Part shown: piece after piece, positions 39,955 to 47,379 of the stretch
Layout: every line of letters starts with the position of its first letter
How positions within the stretch are numbered: position 1 is the first letter of the stretch
Assembly: GCA_008080945.1 (NCBI GenBank)
Contig: VMDH01000027.1
Coordinates: 1 to 51,557, forward strand
Source: Gammaproteobacteria bacterium
Lineage (GTDB): Bacteria; Pseudomonadota; Gammaproteobacteria; Magnimaribacterales; D2472
DNA length: 51,557 bases
Reading direction: 5' to 3'
Notes under the pieces: generated by a model
Seen by the model: only the letters and a program-made list of their open reading frames with translations
What the model was told of the DNA's origin: nothing
Databases searched by the model: none
Made by a program: the position numbers and the translations under genes

Positions 39955-40953
39955 ATGGCATCAAACAGGACATTCCCAAATACAAGAATGAGAAGGTTGA
40001 GACAGTCAAAATCTGTCATCAATCTTGTCCAAGAATCGCATCTATCAACCAATGATTTAATCCAACCTTTATTTTTAGCAGATCAAAAGGATGAGGCTAT
40101 CGAGATTCCATCATTGCCTTCAGTCTATCGTTTTAATGAGACCGGATTGATGAAGGAAATTGAAAATTTATTAAAGCATGGTATTAATGCTGTTGCCTTA
40201 TTTCCGTCAATTGAAACGGGGTTAAAAGACTCTAAGGGAAGTTATGCTTTTAGCGAAGAGAATTTTCTTTACAAATCTTTAATGAAAATCAAACAGGAAT
40301 TTCCTGATTTAGTAACTATTGCTGATGTTGCTTTAGATCCTTATACAGATCATGGTCATGATGGGTTGCTTAAAGATGGAAAAGTGCTGAATGATGAAAC
40401 GATTGAGGCTCTTATTACCCAATCCCTTTGTTTGACTGAGGCAGGAGCTACTGTACTTGCACCATCTGACATGATGGATGGAAGAATAGGCGCTATAAGA
40501 CAGGCGTTAGAAAGCAATAATTTTAAAGAGACACTTATATTGTCATATGCTGCAAAATTCTGCTCTAAATTTTATGGTCCTTTTAGGGATGCAGTGGGCT
40601 CTAAATCTCAATTAGGCAATCAAGATAAATCATCTTATCAAATCAATCCGGCCAATCTTAACGAAGCCTTAGAGGAAGTAGCCTTGGATATCAACGAGGG
40701 CGCAGATATGGTCATGGTGAAACCTGGGATGCCTTACTTGGATGTGGTTTCAAAGGTCAAAGATACTTTTAAAGTTCCTACCTTTGTTTATCAAGTGAGT
40801 GGAGAGTATGCCATGCTCATAGCAGCTATACAGAAGGGCTGGCTTCCCAATGAGGTTATGCTAGAATCTCTTCAAAGTTTTAAACGCGCTGGTGCAGATG
40901 CAATTCTGTCATACGCATCCAAATCAATAGCACAGGAGTTATTACATGAGTAA
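39955..40953 (+). CDS. hemB: Delta-aminolevulinic acid dehydratase (porphobilinogen synthase)
   Basis: HemB condenses two aminolevulinate molecules to porphobilinogen in haem synthesis. The Schiff-base Lys is in MVKPGMPYLD, and the other active-site Lys lies in SYAAKFCSKFYGPFRDA. The metal-loop reads ADVALDPYTDHGHDGLL (about 123-139): Ala and Asp residues replace the three zinc Cys of the E. coli enzyme, the pattern of magnesium-dependent HemB of plants and Pseudomonas. The 332 residues are full length. It overlaps trxA by 8 bp; hemC and hemD lie 1.7 kb away on the other strand. Confidence 0.97.
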   Translation: MASNRTFPNTRMRRLRQSKSVINLVQESHLSTNDLIQPLFLADQKDEAIEIPSLPSVYRFNETGLMKEIENLLKHGINAVALFPSIETGLKDSKGSYAFSEENFLYKSLMKIKQEFPDLVTIADVALDPYTDHGHDGLLKDGKVLNDETIEALITQSLCLTEAGATVLAPSDMMDGRIGAIRQALESNNFKETLILSYAAKFCSKFYGPFRDAVGSKSQLGNQDKSSYQINPANLNEALEEVALDINEGADMVMVKPGMPYLDVVSKVKDTFKVPTFVYQVSGEYAMLIAAIQKGWLPNEVMLESLQSFKRAGADAILSYASKSIAQELLHE

Positions 40954-41269
40954 AGTCATTGAAGTTGATCAGAATAATTTTGAAACCGAGGTCATCCAAA
41001 GCGAAGTTCCTGTCCTAGTGGATTTTTGGGCTACCTGGTGTGGTCCCTGCAAACAAGTGGCGCCAGTAGTTGAAGATATTGCAAATGAAAAAGACGGTGC
41101 TATTAAAGTTTGTAAGATTGATGTAGATCAAAATCGAGATATCGCTGTGCAATATGGAGTAAGATCTATACCAACACTAGCTATATTTAAGGCTGGGGAA
41201 GTTGCTGGAATTCAAATCGGAGCATTAGATAAATCTCAGCTTACTGCTTTTGTTGACAGCGAAATTTAG
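40946..41269 (+). CDS. trxA: Thioredoxin 1
   Basis: This is a 107-residue cytoplasmic thioredoxin with the redox centre Cys32-Gly-Pro-Cys35 in FWATWCGPCKQVAP, the cis-proline segment RSIPTLAIFK and the FVDSEI end. It reduces ribonucleotide reductase, methionine sulfoxide reductase and other disulfides. The ATG overlaps the hemB end by 8 bp. The adjacency trxA-rho is conserved in gammaproteobacteria. Confidence 0.98.
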   Translation: MSKVIEVDQNNFETEVIQSEVPVLVDFWATWCGPCKQVAPVVEDIANEKDGAIKVCKIDVDQNRDIAVQYGVRSIPTLAIFKAGEVAGIQIGALDKSQLTAFVDSEI

Positions 41270-41270
41270 C

Positions 41271-41300
41271 TTTACATTAGGCTTATAAAGACATTATCAT
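41271..41300 (+). promoter_or_regulatory. Candidate rho promoter
   Basis: TTTACA (41271-41276, 5 of 6), an 18-nt spacer and TATCAT (41295-41300, 5 of 6) lie directly after the trxA stop. They predict a rho leader of about 56 nt, much shorter than the long autoregulated leader of E. coli rho. A weak CTCTT/AAGAG stem follows. Confidence 0.5.
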
Positions 41301-41362
41301 AGTTACGTCTCTTTCTAAGAGCGTTCAATAAATTACAAAAAAATTTCCAGGGGTTTAAATAA

Positions 41363-42640
41363 ATGGATCTATTTGAGATGAAAACCACAAGCATTAATGA
41401 GCTTGTAGATATGGCTACATCAATGGGTATTGAGGATGTCGGACGCCTCAAAAAGCAAGATATTATTTTCAGAATCGTAAAACAAAAGGCATCTGAAGGT
41501 GAGGATGTATTTGGAGGAGGTGTCCTAGAAATTTTAAATGATGGCTTTGGTTTTTTGAGATCTCCGGAAGGCTCATACTGCGCTGGACCAGACGATATTT
41601 ATGTTTCTCCAAGCCAAGTGAGAAAGTTTGGTCTCAGAAAGGGAGATCATGTAACTGGAAAGATTAGGCCTCCTAAACAAGAAAAGGAAAGATATTTTGC
41701 GCTTTTAGAAGTTGATGCCATCAACGGCGAGACCCCAGAGCAAGCTAAAAATAAAATTCTTTTCGAAAATTTAACTCCTCTTTTCCCGAATAAACGTTTG
41801 GTTCTTGAACAAGGCTCAGGCTCAAACGAGGATTTATCTTCAAGGATTATTGATCTAACCGCACCTATTGGAAAAGGACAGAGAGGGTTGATTGTTTCAC
41901 CTCCAAAAGCAGGTAAAACACTTATGCTTCAAAGCATTGCTCACTCTATTACTAAAAATAATCCTGAGGCAGAACTTATTGTCTTATTAATTGATGAGAG
42001 ACCCGAGGAGGTTACTGACATGATGAGAACTGTCAGAGGAGAAGTTGTTGCTAGTACCTTTGATGAGCCTCCTTCTAGACATGTTCAGGTCGCAGACATG
42101 GTTATAGAAAAGGCAAAAAGAATGGTAGAGCACAAAAAGGATGTTGTTATTTTGCTCGACTCAATTACTCGTCTAGGAAGAGCTTACAATGCAGTGGCCC
42201 CAGCTTCAGGAAAAATATTATCTGGAGGAGTTGACTCTAATGCTCTTGAAAGACCAAAGAGATTCTTTGGTGCTGCTAGAAATCTTGAAGAGGGCGGAAG
42301 TCTTACAATTCTGGCTACAGCTTTAATAGATACAGGTTCAAAAATGGATGAAGTTATTTATGAAGAGTTTAAAGGTACTGGAAATATGGAAATCCATTTA
42401 GAAAGGAAAATTGCTGAAAAAAGAATCTATCCTGCAATTAATATTAGGAGATCAGGTACTAGAAGAGACGATCTTTTAACTACAGATGAAGAGCTTCAAA
42501 GAATGCTTATTTTGAGAAAAATCCTAGATGAAATGGAAGATACGCAAGCAATTGAATTCCTAATTGAAAGGCTTAAGTCAACCAAGACCAACGATGAGTT
42601 TTTTGCTGCCATGAAGGGTGGCGGTAACGGAAAAAAATAA
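41363..42640 (+). CDS. rho: Transcription termination factor Rho
   Basis: Rho is the hexameric RNA helicase that ends transcription at sites lacking intrinsic terminators. The 425 residues include the N-terminal helical domain ([18 protein letters not shown]), the cold-shock-like RNA-binding domain ([31 protein letters not shown]), the Walker A loop [23 protein letters not shown], the LLDSITRL Walker B region and the R-loop residues of the C-terminal half. AGGGG sits 9 nt before the ATG. Its role may be especially broad here because intrinsic terminators are nearly absent from the window. The stop is 1 bp from convergent hemD. Confidence 0.98.
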   Translation: MDLFEMKTTSINELVDMATSMGIEDVGRLKKQDIIFRIVKQKASEGEDVFGGGVLEILNDGFGFLRSPEGSYCAGPDDIYVSPSQVRKFGLRKGDHVTGKIRPPKQEKERYFALLEVDAINGETPEQAKNKILFENLTPLFPNKRLVLEQGSGSNEDLSSRIIDLTAPIGKGQRGLIVSPPKAGKTLMLQSIAHSITKNNPEAELIVLLIDERPEEVTDMMRTVRGEVVASTFDEPPSRHVQVADMVIEKAKRMVEHKKDVVILLDSITRLGRAYNAVAPASGKILSGGVDSNALERPKRFFGAARNLEEGGSLTILATALIDTGSKMDEVIYEEFKGTGNMEIHLERKIAEKRIYPAINIRRSGTRRDDLLTTDEELQRMLILRKILDEMEDTQAIEFLIERLKSTKTNDEFFAAMKGGGNGKK

Positions 42641-42641
42641 G

Positions 42642-43340
42642 TTACTGGGTTTCATTTAGCATGTCTTCATATGTTGGAGATTTTGCTACGAGAGTTTTTC
42701 CGCATTTTTTTGAATCTACATAATCTGCAATTCGTTGAGAAGCACAAATCCAAACAAAGTTTCTATCATTTAGATTTTCAAAATTCTGTTCAATTAATTT
42801 GAAAGTAGCCAAATTAAAAATTAAGAGCACGCTATTTTTCGGCAAACTTTTAAGTTTACCGATGTTGTACTCAAGAGGATTCATATTGTATGCCTCTAGT
42901 TTGGGAAGAATCTTATTAAAATGGCGCTCCAATAAGTTTTCATTATTAGTCCCGCAAACAAGCAAAATATTTTTCATCCCGTGTTTTGTAAGCAATTCAA
43001 ACATTCCTTTTGAATTAAACTCTTCGGGCATAAATGCTTCCAAACCATGTTCTTTTAGCTCATTCTTTGTTGCAGGCCCAATGGCAAATATTGAAGACTT
43101 TATATCAGCAATTTCCATAAAGTCTTGAATCTTTCTGAGACCATATTTACAAGCCGAGCTGCTCGTAAAGACAATACCATCGAATGATTCAATCTTAGTT
43201 AAATGTTCTATCTCCTCCTGAGAGAGTGCTTCCCTAATACTAATTTCTGTTAATGGGATATTCGTAAGCTCAATTTGATTTGATTGAGCAAAATAATTTA
43301 AGTCACGCGACAATTTTTCTGGTCTGGTATTAACGATCAT
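42642..43340 (-). CDS. hemD: Uroporphyrinogen-III synthase
   Basis: HemD closes and inverts hydroxymethylbilane to uroporphyrinogen III. The 232-residue protein has the two-lobed pattern with VNTRPEKLSRDL at the start, FDGIVFTSSSACKYGL, the FAIGPATKNELKEHG hinge block and a final weakly conserved half. The family is poorly conserved and the C-terminal part matches only loosely, but the 11-bp overlap with hemC makes the assignment firm. Confidence 0.92.
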   Translation of the reverse strand: MIVNTRPEKLSRDLNYFAQSNQIELTNIPLTEISIREALSQEEIEHLTKIESFDGIVFTSSSACKYGLRKIQDFMEIADIKSSIFAIGPATKNELKEHGLEAFMPEEFNSKGMFELLTKHGMKNILLVCGTNNENLLERHFNKILPKLEAYNMNPLEYNIGKLKSLPKNSVLLIFNLATFKLIEQNFENLNDRNFVWICASQRIADYVDSKKCGKTLVAKSPTYEDMLNETQ

Positions 43341-44229
43341 AGATTATTTTTTGTTTACCAGTTGCATAAAGCATATCAATTTCTTTTTCTAACCAGTTCT
43401 CAAAATCTGAGGTAGACAGCTTAATGGAATTTGAGACTTCTTGAGATCCATCTAAGCTTAATAATTGATAGGAAAATAAGACTTGATCATGTTCAATTTT
43501 ACAATAGCACCCAATTGGAGAATTACAGTCTCCCTGCATACTTGCAACAAATCTTCTTTCGATTTTTGTTTCTTCAAATGTATCTTTACAGTTAATGCTG
43601 CTCAAAATTTCTTCTACATCATAGGTAAAATTTGATTTAAGCACTTCAATTCCTATAGCTCCTTGGCTTGCAGAAGGCAGCATTTCAGAAACTTCTAAAA
43701 GATGGCCTGTATGTTGTATGCCCAGTCTCTTAATTGCAGCGCTTGCAATCATAATTCCATCTAGCGACTGTTTGGATATAGCCTCAATTCTAGTATTAAT
43801 ATTCCCTCTAATTGGGGCTATTGTATGGGCAGGGTTTTTATTTAGTAGTTGCGCTTTTCTTCTTGGGGAAGACGACCCTATTGTCATAGCTTTGTCATTG
43901 AGTGACGCTCCTTCCTTTGATAGAAAAACTTCTCTAGGATCTTCTCTTTTAAGGGTAGCTGCTATAACAAATTCATCGCTTAGTTCAGCTGGAACATCCT
44001 TCAGGCTATGCACAGCAATATCCGCTTGTTCAGTTTTTAAGGCATTTTCTAAACTGCCAATAAATAATCCTTTGCCACCATGGTCTTCTAAAGGCCCTTT
44101 AACCTCGTCTCCCTCTGAAGTCATTGGAACTAATATGCAATGAATGTCTTTTGAGTTGCTTTCAATCAATTCTTTAACTAAGTTAGCCTGATATAGAGCA
44201 AGCGGAGATCTTCGGGTCGCAATTTTCAT
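43330..44229 (-). CDS. hemC: Porphobilinogen deaminase (hydroxymethylbilane synthase)
   Basis: HemC polymerises four porphobilinogens. The 299-residue sequence starts with IATRRSPLALYQANLV, and has the VHSLKDVP segment with the catalytic Asp region, SSPRRKAQLL, RGNINTR, and ASMQGDCNSPIGCY, whose first Cys carries the dipyrromethane cofactor. It is translated from the same message as rsmD (4-bp ATGA overlap) and hemD (11-bp overlap). The rsmD-hemC-hemD group faces hemB-trxA-rho. Confidence 0.97.
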   Translation of the reverse strand: MKIATRRSPLALYQANLVKELIESNSKDIHCILVPMTSEGDEVKGPLEDHGGKGLFIGSLENALKTEQADIAVHSLKDVPAELSDEFVIAATLKREDPREVFLSKEGASLNDKAMTIGSSSPRRKAQLLNKNPAHTIAPIRGNINTRIEAISKQSLDGIMIASAAIKRLGIQHTGHLLEVSEMLPSASQGAIGIEVLKSNFTYDVEEILSSINCKDTFEETKIERRFVASMQGDCNSPIGCYCKIEHDQVLFSYQLLSLDGSQEVSNSIKLSTSDFENWLEKEIDMLYATGKQKIIYDR

Positions 44230-44786
44230 TTATTTAGTTCTAGTAAGTAACTATACACTTGTCCTGTTTTTTGATGCTTAATGAGACAAAATGGGGATAT
44301 TTCTTCATCACTCAATTTCTTGTCATGTTCGTAGTAGATGAGCCCATTTTCACTCAGCAGTTTTTGTTTCTCTATAAGGGATAATGCTTCCTTATTAAGG
44401 TTTGTATCAAAAGGGGCATCAAGAAAAATAATGTCATATTTCTCTCTATTGCTTTTAAGATACTTCAAGCTATCCATAGCCACTATTTGAGTTTTCTTGT
44501 CTAAATCAAGTTGCTTGATTAGGGCATTAATAGCTTGTAACAAATGCTTATCTCTATCAACAAAAATTATTTCTTTAGCGCCTCTAGACAGTGCCTCAAA
44601 TCCTAAGTTTCCAGTACCAGCAAATAAATCTAAGCACCTAGAATCTTTGATATGTAATTGAAGCCAGTTAAATAAAGTCTCTTTAGTTCTCTGTGGGGTA
44701 GGTCTCAAGAGTTCAGATGGGCTAAAGGATATTTTCAAGCCTTTAAAGGTGCCGCTAATTACTCTCAATTTTGCTTTTTGTGCCAC
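44226..44786 (-). CDS. rsmD: 16S rRNA guanine-966 N2-methyltransferase
   Basis: RsmD methylates G966 of 16S rRNA. The 186-residue Rossmann methyltransferase has LRVISGTFKGLKI, LRPTPQRTKETLFNWL, the SAM-binding LDLFAGTGNLGFEALSRGA and the catalytic tetrad region. The tetrad reads DAPF (123-126) in place of the usual DPPF or NPPY, an unusual change at a conserved proline. The start is GTG with no ribosome site; it lies 9 bp from the start of the divergent flavin reductase gene. The neighbourhood with hemC is not the standard rsmD-coaD one; coaD is near 6069. Confidence 0.93.
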   Translation of the reverse strand: MAQKAKLRVISGTFKGLKISFSPSELLRPTPQRTKETLFNWLQLHIKDSRCLDLFAGTGNLGFEALSRGAKEIIFVDRDKHLLQAINALIKQLDLDKKTQIVAMDSLKYLKSNREKYDIIFLDAPFDTNLNKEALSLIEKQKLLSENGLIYYEHDKKLSDEEISPFCLIKHQKTGQVYSYLLELNK

Positions 44787-44795
44787 AATATACTT

Positions 44796-45257
44796 ATGAA
44801 TATTAAAGATTTTTTAGAGTCCATGAGGAATCTTGCTGCCTCTGTAAGTATAGTCTCTGCTCAAGATCAGCAAAAGAAAAATTTTGCTATGACGGTAAGC
44901 TCTCTTACATCACTATCGATGGATCCTCCTGCCATTTTAGTATGCGTTAATAAAGAGGCTTCCATTCATAGCGTTCTTAAAGAGGGTGCAAGTTTCGCTG
45001 TTAATATTCTTACTAAAGCTCATACAGAAATTGCTAATGTATGTAGCTCTAAAGAAAAAGAAGACCAGAGATTTAATTTTGAACAATGGGTTTTAGATAA
45101 TCCTCCCATCATTCAAGATGCGCAAGCAATTATATTTTGTGAGGTCGATAAATTGGTAGATTATCATACGCATTCAATTGTGATTGGAAGTGTAAAAGGG
45201 GTTAAGAATAAAGAGGGTTTTAATACCCTGATGTATGCAAACGGAGGATATATTTAA
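44796..45257 (+). CDS. Flavin reductase-like FMN-binding split-barrel protein
   Basis: The 153-residue protein belongs to the flavin reductase-like family (HpaC/DIM6/NTAB group): LAASVSIVSA at the start of the barrel, the AMTVSSLTSLSMDPPAILVCVNK block that binds flavin, SFAVNIL, and the final H-x-H region (YHTHSIVIGSV). Such enzymes reduce free FMN or FAD with NAD(P)H to serve a monooxygenase; no monooxygenase gene is adjacent. ATG 44796 is preferred over TTG 44778 because the latter would add an unusual six-residue tail that overlaps rsmD. No ribosome site is seen. Its TAA shares a base with the start of the DUF4399 gene. Confidence 0.85.
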   Translation: MNIKDFLESMRNLAASVSIVSAQDQQKKNFAMTVSSLTSLSMDPPAILVCVNKEASIHSVLKEGASFAVNILTKAHTEIANVCSSKEKEDQRFNFEQWVLDNPPIIQDAQAIIFCEVDKLVDYHTHSIVIGSVKGVKNKEGFNTLMYANGGYI

Positions 45258-45655
45258 TGAAAATTAAATTACTCTTATTTTTAAATGTGTTCTTTCTCTC
45301 AGAAGCAGCATTAGCAAACTCACCAAAGGTTTATTTCATAGAACCAGCTAATGGAGCCTTTGTCCAAGAGACATTCAAGGTAAAATTTGGTCTTGAAAAT
45401 TTTGGGGTTGCACCAGCAGGTTACGATATTCCCAATACAGGCCATCATCATCTTTTAATAGACACAACTCTTACCGATCTAAAATCACCAATTCCAGCAG
45501 ATTCCAAGCATATTCATTTTGGGAAAGGGCAAACGGAATCATTGATAACTCTAGAAAAAGGAGAGCATCAATTGACCTTAGTCATGGGGAATTTTGCGCA
45601 TATCCCACACGATTCACCAATTATTTCAGAGACTATAACTGTAATTGTGAAATAA
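45257..45655 (+). CDS. DUF4399-family periplasmic protein
   Basis: The 132-residue precursor has a signal peptide (MKIKLLLFLNVFFLSEAALA, cleaved near 20-21). The mature domain is small and beta-rich with many His residues: the motif NTGHHHLLID, then SKHIHFGKGQT and MGNFAHIPHD. This is the DUF4399 pattern; the clustered His residues suggest possible metal binding, but the function is unknown. The ATG overlaps the flavin reductase stop (TAATG). The gene ends 11 bp before the convergent tetR. Confidence 0.82.
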   Translation: MKIKLLLFLNVFFLSEAALANSPKVYFIEPANGAFVQETFKVKFGLENFGVAPAGYDIPNTGHHHLLIDTTLTDLKSPIPADSKHIHFGKGQTESLITLEKGEHQLTLVMGNFAHIPHDSPIISETITVIVK

Positions 45656-45666
45656 GAATTTAGAAT

Positions 45667-46275
45667 CTAGTCTAAAAAACTGCCTAGGAAGGCATCAAGA
45701 TCTTCATTAATCTTGTCCATAACTTTTATAGCAGTGCTTGATCCAGATTCTCTGGCTTTATCAGGGATAGATTTCCTTTTATTTAGGATCATGACTAGGC
45801 CATGAGCCATTGCCCATTGCTGCATACCTTTCAGTTCAGTTTGCTCTTCATTAAGATTAAAGGCCCTGGCTATGATTTTTTTTAGAGTTTGAAAACAGGT
45901 TTCAGCGGCTTCTTCTAAGCCAGAGAATTCTGAAAAATCTTTGATACTATCGCTAAACATAAGATTATAGGTATTAAGATTATTCAATCCAAATTCTATA
46001 TATGTTCTACCAGATGCTATATGCCGCTCTCTTTCAGAGTTAAATTCACCATCTAGAACTTTTAGAAGATCCTTGGTTAGATTCTTAAAACCTTCTTCGG
46101 CTATACAAGCAAGTAATTCTTGTTTGGTTGCAAAGTGCCGATAGGGAGCAGTTTGGGAAACCTTTGCTTTTTTTGCCAGGCCGCGAAGAGAAAGAGCATC
46201 TGCTCCTTCATTCTCGCAGGTCTCACAAGCACAATCTAGCAGTACTTGTTTGAGGTTTCCGTGGTGATATTTCAT
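45667..46275 (-). CDS. TetR-family regulator, predicted repressor of the RND pump and tolC
   Basis: The 202-residue regulator has a TetR-type helix-turn-helix at about 29-52 (SLRGLAKKAKVSQTAPYRHFATKQELLACI) and a C-terminal ligand domain resembling the WHG subgroup. The N-terminal MKYHHGNLKQ is typical of that subgroup. It is divergent from an RND efflux pair, the standard arrangement for a local repressor that is released by pump substrates. Two palindromic sites lie in the 81-bp intergenic region; one starts 6 bp before its own ATG, so autoregulation is expected. A third site is at the tolC promoter. There is no Shine-Dalgarno, so the message is probably short-leadered. Confidence 0.9.
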   Translation of the reverse strand: MKYHHGNLKQVLLDCACETCENEGADALSLRGLAKKAKVSQTAPYRHFATKQELLACIAEEGFKNLTKDLLKVLDGEFNSERERHIASGRTYIEFGLNNLNTYNLMFSDSIKDFSEFSGLEEAAETCFQTLKKIIARAFNLNEEQTELKGMQQWAMAHGLVMILNKRKSIPDKARESGSSTAIKVMDKINEDLDAFLGSFLD

Positions 46276-46280
46276 AATAA

Positions 46281-46297
46281 TGTTGACACTGTAAACA
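46281..46297. promoter_or_regulatory. Operator 1 of the tetR/RND region
   Basis: TGTTGACACTGTAAACA is an inverted repeat of 8-bp arms around one central base with one mismatch. It contains a TTGACA (46283-46288) that, with a 16-nt spacer, precedes TAATAT (46305-46310); a perfect TATAAT overlaps at 46303-46308. The site matches the tolC operator at 16 of 17 positions. Confidence 0.8.
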
Positions 46298-46309
46298 TTT
46301 AATATAATA

Positions 46310-46326
46310 TGTTTACACTGAGTACA
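46310..46326. promoter_or_regulatory. Operator 2 of the tetR/RND region, degenerate
   Basis: TGTTTACACTGAGTACA shares the left arm of the operator perfectly, while the right arm is diverged. Its centre is 29 bp from that of operator 1, and it covers the expected transcription start of the RND genes. The AT-rich bidirectional -10 region lies between the two sites. Confidence 0.6.
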
Positions 46327-46356
46327 TTATACTTAAATAATATTAAAAATCCTTAA

Positions 46357-47379
46357 ATGAAAAGTTTATTACACACTCAACAATTCCTATCCATTTTTTT
46401 GTTAGCTAGCACCGCTATTTTTACAAATTCATTAAAGGCTTTACCAAGTTCGTTAGAGCTCTTAAATTTAAGCATCCAAGATAGTTATACCGTATCCAGG
46501 AGAATTTCTGGAAGAATGTTGCCTAAAAATCAATCCATGCTGTCTTTTGAAATTCAGGGAAGAATATTGTCTTTTCCTGCAGATATTGGAGATGCTGTAA
46601 AAGCTGGCGATGTTCTTGCATCACTAGATGCCAGCGAAATCCAGGCCAACTTTAATCAAGCTAAGGCCCAGCAAAAATTAACTAGCTTGGCTTTAGATAG
46701 ATTTAAGGATCTCAAGGAGGATGGCTTTGTATCTTCACAAGAATTGGACAGAGCTTTGGCTGAGTATGATATTGCTAGCTCTCAAGTAGAGTTTTTCTCT
46801 GTTAAATTACGTCAGTCTCAACTTATTGCTCCTTTTGATGGATTAGTGCAGCAAAGATTTTATGATCCTGGTTCAATGGTTAACCCAATGCAGCCGGTTC
46901 TTGAGCTGATTGATTCTAAGGGAGTTGAGGGGCATATTTCAGTGCCGCAAAAGTATCTAGCGTTGCTAGAGATTGGTGCAAGCTATGCATTTGATATTTC
47001 CGGTAAAACCATTAATGCAACCTTAGAACGACTTGCGCCTATGACAAATGTTGGTTCTGGGAATAGGCTGGCAATTTTTTCTTTTCCACAATTTATTGCT
47101 CCCGGGGAGGTAGTAAACCTTCTGCTTAAAACTCAAATCAAAACTATTGGAGCATGGGTTCCCCTAAGTGCACTTTCTCAAGGCAATCAAGGGCTATGGA
47201 ATATTTATACCCTTGTTGATAATCAAGATGGCAGTAAATCTGTTGCAAGAGAAATAGTTTCTTTGGAATACACAGACGGCACTTATGCCTTCATTTCAGG
47301 AACTATAAAGAGCGGGGATCAAGTTATCACTGGGGGAGCATCCAAGGTTATTGAGGGACAACGCTTCCTTAATCAATGA
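46357..47379 (+). CDS. RND efflux periplasmic adaptor (membrane fusion protein)
   Basis: The 340-residue protein links an RND pump to the outer-membrane channel. A signal peptide (about 1-30, no lipobox) is followed by the first half of the lipoyl domain (GRILSFPADIGDAVKAGDVLASLD), a short coiled-coil hairpin (about 88-150), the second half (SQLIAPFDGLVQQRFYDPGSMV), the beta-barrel and the membrane-proximal domain (GDQVITGGASKV). The hairpin is short, as in MexH- or VmeA-like adaptors. The gene is coupled to the pump by a 4-bp ATGA overlap. It is controlled from the two-operator region upstream. Confidence 0.93.
   Translation: MKSLLHTQQFLSIFLLASTAIFTNSLKALPSSLELLNLSIQDSYTVSRRISGRMLPKNQSMLSFEIQGRILSFPADIGDAVKAGDVLASLDASEIQANFNQAKAQQKLTSLALDRFKDLKEDGFVSSQELDRALAEYDIASSQVEFFSVKLRQSQLIAPFDGLVQQRFYDPGSMVNPMQPVLELIDSKGVEGHISVPQKYLALLEIGASYAFDISGKTINATLERLAPMTNVGSGNRLAIFSFPQFIAPGEVVNLLLKTQIKTIGAWVPLSALSQGNQGLWNIYTLVDNQDGSKSVAREIVSLEYTDGTYAFISGTIKSGDQVITGGASKVIEGQRFLNQ

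Noticed and set aside
43718-44143. 141-codon open frame antisense to hemC
   Set aside because: It mirrors the hemC codon pattern and contains no recognisable domain.
45257-45655. Copper-binding protein call for the DUF4399 gene based on its His cluster
   Set aside because: The His residues are part of the family pattern, and no known copper motif such as Met-rich repeats is present.
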